From Daucus carota subsp. sativus (lineage: Eukaryota; Streptophyta; Magnoliopsida; Apiales; Apiaceae), in assembly GCF_001625215.2 (NCBI RefSeq), contig NC_030387.2, forward strand, positions 7,902,501 through 7,966,500: a stretch of 64,000 nt of DNA, read 5' to 3'. Below are positions 1 to 12,547 of the stretch, in pieces (position 1 is the stretch's first letter; every line of letters starts with the position of its first letter). Position numbers and translations under genes: made by a program. The notes below the pieces were generated by a model, which saw only the letters and a program-made list of their open reading frames with translations, made no database searches and was not told where the DNA came from.

Positions 1-40
1 TAGAGAGCGCCAGGTCCTAAGTAGTCTATGGGAGAATGGT

Positions 41-264
41 CACCTGACACCTCTTACAATATACACACTATATGGAGTGCCAACTTTTTACTTAGCAGCA
101 TTCAAAGTGAGCATCACCTGACGCATTATACAAAAGATTGGAGTGTATGGCTCCATGTGCATGACTTAGCCAGAAATCACACTGTTAACCACCTGGCGCC
201 ATTATATACATCTATATGTGCACTCCTGTATGGCGCCAGGTGCATGTACTTAGTGAATTTTACT
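41..264. repeat. degenerate tandem repeat, about 75 bp x 3
   Basis: Three head-to-tail units begin at 41, 115 and 190, each opening with CACCTG and ending near an ACTTAG motif. The units are clearly diverged. The array may continue past the left edge, since GCGCCAGG at 7-14 resembles the unit end at 233-240. No protein is recognisable in it. Confidence 0.6.
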
Positions 265-283
265 AAGTAATGCACTTCGTTCC

Positions 284-326
<43 letters not shown>

Positions 327-362
327 AATATACACACACACAAAAACACACATATATATACA
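284..362. repeat. compound microsatellite (TA)n(TG)n(AC)n(TA)n
   Basis: Uninterrupted TA, then TG, then shorter ACAC and TATA runs. It is a simple sequence repeat that would be length-variable between individuals. Confidence 0.9.
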
Positions 363-1066
363 CAACTTTATTTTAATCACCATTTTCTCATATCTTCTAT
401 TATGGTAGCTGTTACTTTTTGACTTGACATATATCCTCTAGTTTGATCAATTTCTTCTTTTGTTAAGTACGACGAACAACTTCGTACATGTTGATGTTTA
501 GTGCATTAGTCTGGTTCATAAACGACTAACCCTGATTCTGAAGTTTGTACTGTCTTTGATAAATCACTTGATCATGTCATTCCTGGTCAAACATGCTTCG
601 AATATTGATTACTAATAATCATTGAGATGACACTGAAGTCCACTAGCACGAATACTGTATCCGTAGACTACTTTGATAACTGAAACTCTTGAACTTTATT
701 AATCACCGAGGCATGAATATTTTAATGAACTTCTTCCAGTGACTCATGAGTGTTTCAGATTTCTTGACTATCTGATCATGTATCACCTGATATTCATTCT
801 GTAGATTCTCGTGTCATACTTTTTAATCGTTTCTTGTTTTAGTTATCGTGTTGAGTTATCACTAATACATATTAGGTTACATTATGCTGCAATCCCCCTA
901 TTTGATTGTTAGAGTTCGACAAGCAAATTTTTTAAGAAGATAACTCAACTAACACAAGAAAAAGCATACTACTTAAAGACCGGAAACAATGATAAGTACA
1001 TTCTAGATCATATTACAATTAACTGATTTCATTAAAAGTCAACACAATTTACATTTGAGTGCTCCT
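363..1066. other. gene-free stretch, left part
   Basis: AT-rich sequence with no reading frame or element boundary that I can support. It may be the 3' flank of the decayed coding region that follows on the minus strand. Confidence 0.5.
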
Positions 1067-2215
1067 TTAGTCTGAGCCGGTCTTCATTGACTTTTTACCT
1101 TTTGCATTTATAGATGCTTCATCAGCTCTCTTCTTTGTTGCTCTATCTTCAAGAATTTCTTCACACTTTTCCTCCAAGTATTCTATTCTGGACGTGATGG
1201 TATAAAGGCAACTTGTTTTAAAGCATTTAGCGTAGGTGGATTCTGGAATTTGTCTCTGAGCTTCTCTAGTGATGTTAGATGTTTCATCTCCTTTACCCTT
1301 CTAAATGGTAGTTTAAGGTGCATGCCTTCAATTGTAATGATTATTCGGGATGGATGATCACATATTCTTAAAGTGTCGTGCATAGTTTCCTTAGATTTCT
1401 TCAGCTTGTACATATCCATTAGGATCTTGAGAACTAATTTTCCTTTCCTGAAACATGAAATCTTAACTCTTATTATCGTCTTGTGGATGTCTTTAGATGA
1501 TAGAGTTTCGATATCCTCAAGTGATAGAGTGCATGCTTCATTTGCCTTAGATTTCCAGAATGTAACCTTGGCAGGATTAATGAAAGTGACAACAGAAACT
1601 TTATCTTTTATAGGTTGAGTAGGATTTTTTTTTTTTTTTGGGTGGGGGTGGGGGTGGGGTTGGGGTCGTGGATATATAGTGGTTCTTTGTTGATATTCAG
1701 TAGGCTCTAGTTTCACAATACCTCAAAATTTAATCTTTAAGCATAAAAGAAGTCAACATCATTTATTCCCTATATGGTATGAGCACACTTCATGCTTAGC
1801 TGACCTTCCATGTACTTTATTGTCTTGATTTTGCAAGTTGACAAACTTTGATCCTTCAGTGAATTATTTCATCTTTGAAGTACTTAATGACATGAGGTAT
1901 ATTATGCACTTTCAGGCCTATGTCTTTGATTCATTCAACCACCATGTCTATGAAGGTTTCATTTTCTAGCTTTCTAGTTGAGATGATCTTGTTCTTGATC
2001 ACGAAGAGTTCATTAAGTGCAAGTTTTTAAAGTAAATCAGTGGAGACATGCTTGTACTTACAATCTCCCATATCAAATTTGATATTGACTAACCAACCAT
2101 GATAATGAATAACTTCGATGCTCGCTGATGTTATGATATCATTTAGTACTTCATGATAGTGATAAATATTGTTATACTTATTCTTGCATACATTCAAATT
2201 ATCCTTCACCTTCGT
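1067..2215 (-). pseudogene. unrecognised decayed coding region
   Basis: Read on the minus strand, protein-like text runs from about 2215 to a TAA at 1067-1069, interrupted by stops near 2027 and 1950-1740. The longest open block (1183-1716) is Lys-rich with a His/Pro repeat near its start, produced by a T/G-rich tract at 1627-1662. At 1177-1183 a one-base shift moves the frame into a Lys/Glu-rich tail that ends with a GSD tripeptide. The composition looks like real but decayed coding DNA. I do not recognise the family. An accessory or gag-like ORF of a retroelement, or an old host pseudogene, are both possible. Confidence 0.4.
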
Positions 2216-2410
2216 ATCATCATTGCTATCAACAATCGGAGATATCCTTCACCTATATATCAAATATTGTAATAAAATACAAATAGTATGAAATATGAAA
2301 TAATTATTATCAAAATAGAAAACGTGCTTTATTGTACCAGTAAACCCCGCTTATCACTGCAATAGTTTCGGAGCAAGGTACGTGGTTTAACACCAAATAA
2401 ATGACTCATA

Positions 2411-2645
2411 TTCTCTCCGTTTCAAATTAAATGAACTAATCGACTTTCAACACATAATTCATAGTATATTGATTACCTATTTTCATAATTTATAAACTTT
2501 TAATTTTTAAAATAAGAATTTCTTACATAATTTCTATTTGTAAAAAAATTAAAACAATAAATCATGTAAGCGATTTGTCCAAAGTTAGCTACCTCTCGAA
2601 AGTCACCTAACTCTTTTGAAGTAGTTCGGGACGGAGGGGAGGAAG
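2411..2645. mobile_element. degenerate Stowaway-like MITE
   Basis: Ends resemble the CTCCCTCCGT-type inverted repeat: TTCTCTCCGTTTC on the left and GGGACGGAGGGGAGG on the right. TA dinucleotides flank it at 2409-2410 and 2646-2647. The interior is AT-rich and non-coding. It lies just upstream of the carrier gene and may carry part of its promoter region. Confidence 0.55.
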
Positions 2646-2711
2646 TATATTATATGGTCGAATGCCAATTACCAAACCCCGAAACACTCGTGATTTCTCC
2701 CGTCCGTTCCG

Positions 2712-5700
2712 ATGAAGGCTGCGAGTGTGAGTAAAGACGACGACCGAGCCGTACTCATTTGGCGCGAAATCCCCGATCTCAACCCCTCACCCACCAATCT
2801 CCTCACTTCAAAATTGGAGCATCAAATTCAGCTTCAATGGAGGAGGAACAACAACAAAATCAAAGGTGTGACTCTGAGTGTGAGTGTTAATGCAGGTAGT
2901 AGCAATTTCGGTTGTGTATCAATGGCGGCGGGGGATAAACAAGGGGGAGATGACATTGATTTCGCACCAACTACTGCTCAGTTGCTCAAGTATCCACTTG
3001 CAATTGTGGCATTGATACCTAAATCTGTCTCGCTCTTCGCTGCCGGTGCTGTTGCCGGTGCTGTTGCTAAGTCCTTTACGGCGCCTCTCGATCGTGTCAA
3101 GCTTCTTATGCAGGTACATTTTGTTTTTCTTGTTCTTATTGCTCTCTTTTTTACTTATGTTTTCAATTCCTAAATTATTCATTTGTGATTGTGTGTATTC
3201 ATTATTTTCTCTAGACCCATGGACTGCGAGCTGGGCAAGAGAGTGCTAAGAAGGCAATTGGATTCGTCGAGGTACCTTTTCTTAATTCCAATCACTCGTA
3301 ATTATTGCACAGTTATTTGGTGCCGACTAGTGCATAGTTATATTAAGTTCACTCTGCATTACATTCAATTTTGATAAGAAATTTGACTAGCTGCTTAGGA
3401 AAAATGGGTTTTGTATTATTCTATTGTTATCTAAAGTTCAAAGATGGCAAGGATCATGATTTTGAGGAGACTCATTGTAATATAACAGAAAATAAGTTTG
3501 TTCTCCTTATGAGATCTTACTGGGAGTTACTTTGTTTTACCACTTTGATTAGGAGTAAACCTTTTACTTCTCTTTGTTTTGTGAAGTGCCTTGTTATCCT
3601 CTCTTCACAGTTAAAATTGTAGGAGTATAATCATGAACTCGTTGTTTTTGTATATATTTTTTGCAGTAATTATGACAAAAGTTTGTGCCTTTCACACTCT
3701 TTATATGGTTTTCCTGACTCTGTGCTATATATTAGATTACATCCCTTGGTATAATTCTGTCATGTTTAGTAATTTATCTCCTATAATATAAATTGCAGGC
3801 TGTTACATTGATAGGGAAGGAAGAAGGATTGAAAGGATACTGGAAAGGCAATCTTCCTCAGGTCAAAAGCATCATTATTTAATTTGTGATCAGATGCAGC
3901 ACATTTTTTATTTGTGTAATTTAATTGTTGTACGTGCAAAACTTGTGGTCAGTGAACATTACTTTTTGCTTGGTCTGATTTTTAAATTTTTTTTTTTAGG
4001 TGATACGCATCATTCCTTACAGTGCTGTCCAATTGTTTGCTTATGAAACATACAAGGTACTGCCGAACTCCTCATGGAGAACTTCTTTATCAATTGTATG
4101 AAATTGCATCTAGGCTTAATAATTTACCGTTGATGATGTTTACAATCTTACTATAAATTCCAGAAAATTTTCAAAGGAAAAGATGGAGAGCTCTCTGTCA
4201 TTGGAAGACTGGCAGCTGGTGCTTGTGCTGGCATGACTTCGACTTTTGTAAGTTATATAGCAGACGAGCACGCTAAAAGTATGAATTAATTTATCTAAAC
4301 TAAGGATCTTTAATTCAACTGTCATCAAGTATTTCTTGTGGATGAATGTATGTCAGTATATGTGCAGAAAAGTCTTATAAAGCCGCTTGAACCTCTGACT
4401 TTCTTTTAATCTTTTTTTTTTTTGTGTCAGTATTTGAACTTTTTGTTTCACTCTTTCTTTGAAGGTTACCTACCCGCTAGATGTGCTCAGGTTACGGTTA
4501 GCAGTTGAGCCAGGTTATCGAACAATGACAGAGGTCAGTGTAGTTACATAACTATTTGAAGAGAAAAGTGCACTTTGTGTACCTGTATTATTAGGTTCCA
4601 TTCACTTTCAATATTACATTTCAAAAACCTATACTTGCAATATTAGTCTAGGTAAAATTTTGCAGTTTGTGTACTTCTGTTAAATTTAACTAACGTCGTG
4701 AATGAACAGTTAAAAATGAGAGGGGCAAATTTGTCTTGTACACTTTTCACTCTAATTTATGATACACCCTCTCACTGCTGCCAGGTTGCTTTCAGACTCT
4801 CACTGCTGTTGTGAAATAGAATCAATCTTAGACAGATACACACAATAATATATACACAACATTCATCAAATGAATACTTTGCGTTCATCTCTGCCTTTCC
4901 CTCTTCCCTACTACAAAAACAATCTCACTATTATAGGCACGAGATCTTAAAAATATACACACAACAATATCTCTACACACACGCAAACACCAGTTTGTCA
5001 GAACTCATGGCAGTAGTTTTGAATACTATCACAAATGCAATCTTATACAAAGTCACTCACAACAGCATAAACACACAAATGCGAGTTGTTCAACGGCACC
5101 TCCTCTGATTCTGAATGACCACACACACATTTTTTTAATTCTACAGAGTTCATACCCCTTCACTGGTTTTCGTCCAACAAACATGCTAACACAACCAAGC
5201 ATACATACTATGAAACACATAAACACGTTTGCACATAACTTGCAACGTCTTCCTAGCTCTGAACACTGAAAATCCTCATAGCCGGCCGAGTTGACTCAAT
5301 TAAGTGACTAGAAGACGAGTTTTGGGATTTAATCTGGAACAAGTGCTTGTTAGTTACTCCCTCTGTTTTCAAATAATTGACGTTTGACTTTTTGGCACAC
5401 AATTCTAAGAGTTTTGACTGCATACTTAAAATTATTATTTTTTAAATTTTTTTTTCCTGAATAACAATATTAATCTTATACTTTAATTCACAAAAAGAAA
5501 ATTTTAAAAATATTAATTTTAGCTATGTGGTCAATGCACCTAAAGATGTGTGCACAAAAGTCAAACGTCAAATATTTGAAAACAGAGGGAGTAGTATGAA
5601 TGAATAGATGGTAAAGGACGATACAGATGCAATGGCGTACACTTTAAAATTTCAGGGCTCCTTTTTTTTTTTTTTAAGTAGATTGCTCCTATCCTATCCA

Positions 5701-7235
5701 ATTGACGAAACGAGGGACATGAATTTGTGAATCCTAATTTTGGGAAAGAAGAGGTGAGATAACTATGTTGGGTCTTCCCATTTTAATGATAAAATAGATG
5801 TTAATATAGTGACCGGACAAAATTGCCCCTACACCGTTAATTGTATTTGACGGAAGTACATAAATTATTAAAAAAATAATAAAACAGTATTGCATGTATA
5901 AGTTTATGAACTTTAATATTACAAGTGCAGTTACCCTTAAAGTTAAAGTGTAAGTACACAAAATGGAGTTTTCTCTTATTTGAATGAAAGGATTTGTGCT
6001 GCCAAACTATAAGATTTTTTAATTGGTATCAGGTTGCTGTAAACATGCTAAGAGAAGAAGGATTTGCTTCCTTCTACAAGGGTCTTGGTCCTTCTCTTAT
6101 TAGCATAGCTCCGTATATTGCTGTGAACTTTTGTGTTTTTGACTTGTAAGTAATCTATGATTCCCTTTACACTTATAGGTCAAACCTAATTGGCTTTTCT
6201 TTCTCTTGTTGAACTTCAACATCGATTGTTTATTATAATTTTAAAAAAATTTAGGGTTAAAAAATCTTTGCCTGAGAAGCTTCAAAAGAGAACAGAGGCA
6301 TCACTTGTAACAGCTCTGATATCAGCTACTATAGCTACACTCACATGCTATCCTTTGGACACGGTGAGAAGACAGATGCAAATGAAGGGTACACCTTATG
6401 AGACAATCTTTGATGCCTTTCCAGGTAACTCAATTAGCCATCTAAGGGTCAGTAGATGATATATGTTTGTATCACTATATTAACAACTAATAACTAATAT
6501 ATATGAAGTCATAATGTTCATTTTTCTTGGATCTCTTGGACTAGGTATTGTGGAACGTGATGGCTTGGTCGGATTGTACAGGGGGTTTGTTCCGAATGCA
6601 TTAAAAACTTTACCAAACAGCAGGTCATGCTCTTTGCCTTCTCTTTAATCCGTTGTCTTTTTGTGATTATATTAGTACTCACATCCTAGTCTTCAACTTA
6701 GGATCCGGTACAAGATGTTTTATTCTATATCTCATTTGTTATGGGTAACCTATTAAATTTTGGATGTGAATTTAATTTGTCTGATTGCAATAATTTCCTT
6801 TACGTTGAATCTTAAAATTAAATTACCGGACACATATATAAGCAAGAAACCTGTAGATGTATCTAATTACTGAAGGCTTCAGTGACTGTGATATTATAGT
6901 TCATTTATCTCTAAGTTGGACATATCACTTGAATGTAGTTTCTGGGCATATCAAAAGTTGACATGAGATATGTTACATTACACATCTACATCACATAGCT
7001 GGTGTTCGTTTTTGTTTTGTATAACTCATGGTCTTTTTGCGCATATGTGCATTGGTTGAAAATGTGAACTAATATAGCTTAATTTAGTAACTTTTAATCT
7101 ATTCATTGCAGCATAAGATTGACTACATTTGACACTGTCAAGCGTTTGATTGCGGCCAGTGAAAAAGAATTTCAAAGAATAGTGGAAGGAAACAGAAAGA
7201 AACACAATCTAAGATCCAACGACTCCCCCATTTAG
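2712..7235 (+). CDS. TAAC: plastid ADP/ATP carrier (TAAC/EAAC type)
   Basis: Mitochondrial-carrier-family exchanger predicted to swap ATP for ADP across a plastid membrane. Ten exons: 2712-3113, 3215-3271, 3799-3861, 4000-4056, 4164-4247, 4465-4533, 6033-6145, 6255-6424, 6545-6623, 7112-7235. All introns are GT-AG and phases are consistent, giving 405 aa. Three carrier repeats are visible, with signatures PLDRVKLLMQ (about 125-134), YPLDVLRLRL (224-233) and YPLDTVRRQM (314-323). Residues RRQMQM stand where mitochondrial AACs have RRRMMM. The first 80 residues are non-homologous and could be a transit peptide, though charged residues make it atypical. The start is the first ATG in frame; a second Met near residue 71 is an alternative. 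The match to Arabidopsis At5g01500/At3g51870 is from memory of the family; TAAC versus the envelope paralogue is undecided. Intron 6 holds a nested transposon pair. Confidence 0.9.
4561..5975. mobile_element. MULE-like non-autonomous element in carrier intron 6
   Basis: Left end GAGAAAAGTGCACTTTGTG and right end, read inverted, GAGAAAACTCCATTTTGTG are imperfect terminal inverted repeats. The flanks carry TATTTGAA at 4553-4560 and 5977-5984, extendable to about 9 bp with one mismatch. TSD length and non-coding interior fit a Mutator-like derivative. A Stowaway-like MITE is nested inside at 5357-5591. The element accounts for most of the unusually long sixth intron. Confidence 0.65.
5357..5591. 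mobile_element. Stowaway-like MITE (nested)
   Basis: Near-perfect inverted ends: CTCCCTCTGTTTTCAAATA on the left, mirrored by TATTTGAAAACAGAGGGAG on the right. TA duplications flank at 5355-5356 and 5592-5593. Length is 235 bp. High arm identity suggests recent activity. It sits inside the 4561-5975 element and is therefore younger than it. Confidence 0.85.
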
Positions 7236-7505
7236 ATATATATGTTTTAAGCTTCTATTAGTCATCTTCGTTTCCCATCTCAACTCTGAATTTTGTATTA
7301 TATATTGCTTAGTCCTTAAATGGGTTATCATTAAAGCTTTCAACTTCAATGAGCGAGGCTTTTCTTTTCAGGTTTTATGTTTCCATTTCTATATTTTGCT
7401 TTTCAGCCTGTGGGGATCCTGTCTGGGCTTTGGACTTGGTTTCACATAGCAATTCTTCTTACAAGTGTTTACCTTAGAGAATCTACTTATACCAGTGAAG
7501 TTTAA

Positions 7506-7820
7506 GAGCATCTCCAACCCCAAAAACCCTTAGCAAAAATTGTATATGTGGCATCTAGGTGGCATCTAGATGGCACTTATAGAGATTGTGTAAAAATTGT
7601 ACCACTCCAACCCTCCACCCCTTAGCAAAAAATTATAGCCAACCATATTTGGTTGGCTATATTTGTCGAACCAAGTAAGCCTTTAGGTATAATTTTACAC
7701 AAGCAAAATTATAGATAATCCCGTTGATGCATAAACATGTCCCCTTAGCAAAAAATTTACATAATCCATATAGCCAATCAATATAGCCAACCATTATACA
7801 TTTTGCCCTTGGAGATGCTC
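7506..7820. mobile_element. Tourist/Harbinger-like MITE
   Basis: Ends GAGCATCTCCAA and TTGGAGATGCTC are exact inverted repeats. TAA duplications lie at 7503-7505 and 7821-7823. The 315-bp interior contains several TATAGCCAACC motifs shared with the elements at 49867, 50717 and 58988. It begins about 270 bp after the carrier stop codon, probably in or near its 3' flank. Confidence 0.85.
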
Positions 7821-8085
7821 TAATTATCAAAAAAGAAATTTTACTGTTTTAGTGCAGTATGCGTCTCCTATCTTTGAACTCTTACATTACATCACACTGT
7901 TTTGTAGTTCGTGTTTTGAGCCGCTTGGTTTCAGACAAAACAATTAAAAAAAAATTGAATATTAGGCTCGTATATATCATCACTGCAAGGTTGATTATTA
8001 TGCAGAGATGATGCGAAGCTCGGTTCTTAAAATGTCTAATTGCTATCTGCATGACCTCTGAAAATGTAGTTATTTCTTCTGGGAG

Positions 8086-8366
8086 CAGGGCCGGCCCTTG
8101 GGTAAGGCGACCAAGGCGGCCGCCTAGGGCACCACTGTCCCAGGGGCACCAAAAAATCTTTACATATCTAGTATATACTAATAAATTTATGCATTTATAT
8201 ATTTATTTGTATTTGAATTTACCGTGTTAATTTTAAAACAGTGTTTTTGATTATGTCATTGTATATTGATTTGAATGTATGTAAAATTTTCCTTTACGAT
8301 CTTGAAAAATAGGGGCACCATTTTCAATTTTCGTCTAGGGCACTCGAATCTCTAGGGCCGGCCCTG
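8086..8366. mobile_element. hAT-like MITE with perfect 8-bp target duplication
   Basis: Inverted ends CAGGGCCGGCCC and GGGCCGGCCCTG. The 8-bp duplication TCTGGGAG is present at 8078-8085 and 8367-8374. Length is 281 bp and no coding sequence is visible. The terminal CAGGG and 8-bp duplication are typical of hAT elements. Confidence 0.9.
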
Positions 8367-8785
8367 TCTGGGAGGAAAATCAAATTTCTCTGTTTCTTTT
8401 ATGGTTTTATCCGCATCGCCAAAGATTACTAGTATTTGCAAATCTGTAGCCCTGACTTTGACCTTAAGAGCACCTCTGGTGGTGGTGGTGTAGCCCATTT
8501 CTCACCTTTTCTAGACCCCGCTGCATGTCATCTCATCCCAAAGTAGACCATTGGAAAAAAAAATGATAAATTGAAGTATCGTAATGAAAGTATATCATAT
8601 CATATTTTTTTTTTTTTTTTGAGAGCAAAAGTATATCATATTATTAAAAGACGATTCGAAAGGAAAATATTTCATCAAAAATATCACGCGAGATTCTTTT
8701 AATTGAAAACGTTAAGAAAACTTCATGATGATTTTTATTTGATTCACTTTTTATTTGACACGATTTCATTTAATATGATTTTATA

Positions 8786-9042
8786 CTCCCTCCGTTTCTT
8801 TATTCTTTTCCTATTTGGGATGTCGGTATTGTTCATAACATGAGACAAATTACTAATTTACATCTAATCTATAAAACTAAATATAGTCATGAGTGATCTT
8901 GTTAGATTCGTATTCACGAGTACTTTAATACAGTGAAGTTTTTATATTTAATGCTACTACCAAATGAAAGATATTAACAATTAAAAGTGTGTGTTGGCAA
9001 ACGTGAAAAGTGCAGACAGAAAAAGTATTTAGAGACCGGGGG
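8786..9042. mobile_element. degenerate Stowaway-like MITE
   Basis: The left end CTCCCTCCGTTTCTTTATTC is mirrored by a diverged right end (AGAGACCGGGGG read on the plus strand). TA flanks at 8784-8785 and 9043-9044. More decayed than the copies at 5357 and 14649. Confidence 0.6.
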
Positions 9043-9139
9043 TACTATTTTTATGATTTTTAGTTCGGTTTCAATTTTTGGGAAGAAGGAGCAGTTGCCT
9101 TTTATCGAGTATCAAATAGTGTTAAAAAAAGAAGGGAAA

Positions 9140-9295
9140 ACGGACTTAATCAGTGAAGTTATAGAATAAAGATTAATTGAATTGTTCGGAATTAATCAGA
9201 TTGATCGATGATTAATCAGAAATTTAACTAATCCAACAAATAATGAAATGGGAATTAATCGGTCATTAATCGATGATTAATCACCGACAACCGAA
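9140..9295. repeat. TTAATCGG-type dispersed repeat
   Basis: Repeated TTAATCAG, TTAATCGG and GATTAATCACC words, including short inverted pairs around 9205-9220 and 9255-9285. A related sequence lies at 47662-47818 within the GPAT6 intron, where flanking inverted ends are clearer. Both are probably diverged copies of one MITE family. Confidence 0.5.
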
Positions 9296-9354
9296 GGGTA
9301 CCAATGCAGTCATTTTACTAATGATCGATGATCCATATAATTTTTACGAATAGC

Positions 9355-9363
9355 TATAAAATA
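9355..9363 (+). promoter_or_regulatory. putative TATA box of the Yippee gene
   Basis: TATAAAATA followed downstream by a pyrimidine-rich CTTCTT leader (9410-9490), a common plant 5' UTR composition. It lies about 400 bp before the chosen ATG, so the leader may be long or contain an intron. Confidence 0.45.
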
Positions 9364-9759
9364 AAGTCGGTTAAGGTAGAAGAGACATGACGCTTCTTTA
9401 TTTTCTGTTTGCTTTTTCCACTTTCTTCTTCTTCGTCTTCTCGTATTTCTATAAACTCCTCTTTCTTTCTTCCTGCTCCTGCTGCTGCTGCTTAAATAAT
9501 AACAAAGGGGTTTTGTTTTTCGCTTAATTCAATCAGCCTGGTATCATCTCAATCCCCCATGTTCTTTCCTTCACATTTCTTTATTATCTTTCATTTTCTT
9601 GCATTGTATCATTATTATATTTGTGTGTATGATTCTCAAGTTCAATTCATTTTGTTTCTGTTCAATGCATGCTCAATTAGTTTTGCTAACACCCAAATGG
9701 GGTATGTTTTTCTTGGCAAAGGTGATCGCCTTTCGAAACACAAAATTGTTGGGGGGAAA

Positions 9760-12547
9760 ATGGGCAGAATTTTTATGGTTACCCTTGAAGGGAATGTCTA
9801 TTCTTGCAAGCATTGCAAGACCCATTTGGCTGTTTGTGATGATATCATCTCCAAGGTCTCTATTAGTTTCTCTTCGCGTGTACTTACGTAAGAATGTATG
9901 TGTGGATTTGTGTGTATCTCATTGATAATGTTGCTGTCTGAGATAATCTTTGTTTGCTGCCAAATGTAGGAGGCATTTTTGATTTTATGAAGAGTTTACT
10001 GTGTTTCGTACTTTGAGTTTGCATTTTTATGTTCATAATATGATTGGTCGTGATATAGATGGGTGATTGAGTAATGCTGTTACAGTTGTTTCTTGATGAT
10101 GCTATTGATTACTTATTGCTTTGTCATGTCATGTATCATAAGTACACCTATGGATATCGAGACATTTCTATTGAAAATTCATTATCTGCTCCTTGATGGT
10201 AATGCCAATTAGGAATTTCATATTAATCAGATTATTGTAGTTCTCGCTTCTTATGCTTGATCAAATTAAATTATTTGCTTAGCTATTTGATAGTTCCAGA
10301 AATTGGGATTTGGCCAAGGCTTCCATACCCCCTGTGTCTTATTTGTATTAGGTTTTAATGTTTCATTTAACGTAATATAGGTTTTAAGACTTTTAAGTTA
10401 CTGAGCACTGTATGTAATCTATTATAGTGATCAAACTGTTCTCTAGATAAGAAATTATAGGGTAAAAAAGAAGTCCAAGTAATTGACATTGAAGTTAGGA
10501 TAAAAACGATTGTTGATCACCCAAATTTATAACTTACTATTCTTGATTAAAATTTAGTAGTATGCCGATTAAGTTAAACAGTTTTCATATTTACTAGTGT
10601 ATAAACAGTAGTATTTAAGCTCCCTCATCCTGATGTGCCGCCGGACACGCAATGCACAAAATAAAGTGAAAGAATGTAGTTCCCAACTAAAGTAAAATCA
10701 TGTAAATAGTTCTTGCTTATTATGTTCTTAACTTTTTTCAGTCCAATGGTGAGGAAAGCTACACATAAAATAAAAGGGTCTAAGCAAGGCAAGTGTCCTC
10801 TTGACTTACTATAGCAGTACAAAAACGTATCAAAAGTTAGATTATCCAGGGATTGCAAAGTCGTTATTGTAATTTCCAGTTCTGATAGGAACCTTCTATA
10901 TAAAATCACTAATAAATTGGATATGTGACATTATATATGAATCTTACTACCTTTTTATATATTCACAATTACACATGTAATATTTATCAATATTTGAATT
11001 TTTAAGTACATGCGGAGCGGGATCAAGGACTCCAACCTAAGCCCTTGGTCAGGGGAGGTGATGGAAGGAGTCTTGCATTCAGGCAATGAATTTTGCACCT
11101 TATTATGTATACTCATCACTGTAAAGAACAATATACTAGTAGTTATACTCTCAACTTCCTGCAAGCTAGCTTTAAAGTATGTTTTCCCATTTTGTCAATT
11201 AATCTTGTTATAGTCTTTTTCTTCCCCCTTAACTCATCACTGTTCTTGTAGTTGTAATTAAAATAACAACTATGCATATCTGGCATTAAAAAATTCACAT
11301 TAATTAATGAGTGTTGGAGAGGCATTGTACATGTTTGAAAGTGGAAGAAGTGGATTTATACAATAGGAGAATGCTGGAGAAAATTCCAAACAATGTTATG
11401 CAAAAGTCACTGTTAGTTTGTTAAAAGTACCAGTGAAAAAGTTGGTTACCAGAAAATATTTCAGTATAAATAACTGAAACTCAATGTTAGAAGTACATGT
11501 TTTATATAAATTTTAGATAGGCTGTAGGCATCATATGAATATCTTATGATTTACTTAATGTGATTAAATAAAATGTGATTTTTGAAGTTACTTTCGTTGT
11601 GTGGCTCTGTTATTAGGCTTTCTAGGTTATATATATTGCATGCATTTAATTGTACCTGAGATACCTATTTCTAACCTTTCTTTTGCCATTTTGGCAGTCT
11701 TTCCATTGCAGGCATGGGAAAGCTTATCTCTTTGATAAAGTGTAAGTTATCTGTCACTGTTGTTGTAAGTTAGTACCACTTACTACTGTAAGGTGTAAGA
11801 TCATTCTAAAACTAGATATTATGGTATATGCATATTGTTTTTGTAAACTAATGCCTGGTAGTTTTAATAAGACAAAATGCATTTGCTATACCGGGTAACT
11901 CATTTGTTTCATTCGCTTGCACATATGTTGTGTTGTTGGGTTCAGCCATCTACAACTGCTCCTTAAATATCACTCTTACTTGATGCACTTACGTAGCTTA
12001 TATATATATAATTAGCTTGAAACTTGTATTTTCACATTTATAATAGTGAATAATAAAATGAATGCCACATGTTTAATTTTCCACAGAGAGAATGTCACTG
12101 TGGGAGAAAAAGAACAAAGGATGATGATGACTGGAATGCATATTGTGGTTGACATTTTCTGTGTTACTTGTGGCTCAATTGTGGGGTGGAAATATGTAAG
12201 TCCTAATCAACTGATTTTTGGATGTACACTGGATACCCTTTTATTTTCATATTTAATTGAACAAGTTCTTCCTTCCGACTTACTACAGGATAATTTCTGT
12301 TTGTAAATTTTTTGTAGGAGTCTGCATATGAGAAGAGCCAAAAGTACAAGGAGGGGAAATATATACTTGAAAGGTATGCAAAACCAATAAACTATAGATT
12401 TTGGACTCAGACCATTTGTTTCAAATGTATACATGTTGAATGAAGTTATACATTGAGTTACTCAGGTTTAAGGTCTTGGGTCCTGACGGAAGTGGCTATC
12501 CAGTAGTTCCCGATGCTCAACTTGCTGGAAGCGATGGTGATGAATGA
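9760..12547 (+). CDS. Yippee-like zinc-binding protein
   Basis: Five exons: 9760-9855, 11698-11741, 12087-12195, 12318-12373, 12466-12547. All junctions are GT-AG and in phase, giving 128 aa, the usual plant Yippee length. The Yippee domain spans nearly the whole protein. Cys pairs C16/C19 and C72/C75 form the CxxC-x52-CxxC zinc site expected for the family. The segments [11 protein letters not shown] and [14 protein letters not shown] are diagnostic. The C-terminus is acidic, ending GSDGDE. An upstream ATG exists in the same frame at 9559, but the conserved protein begins at MGRIF, so that start was chosen. Family function in plants is poorly defined: small zinc-binding fold related to cereblon and MIS18, possibly in protein-complex regulation. 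Intron 1 is 1.84 kb. Confidence 0.93.

Noticed and set aside
28-270. 80-codon open frame over the left-edge tandem repeat
   Set aside because: The frame is a by-product of the 75-bp tandem units; residues do not resemble a protein and no gene context exists.
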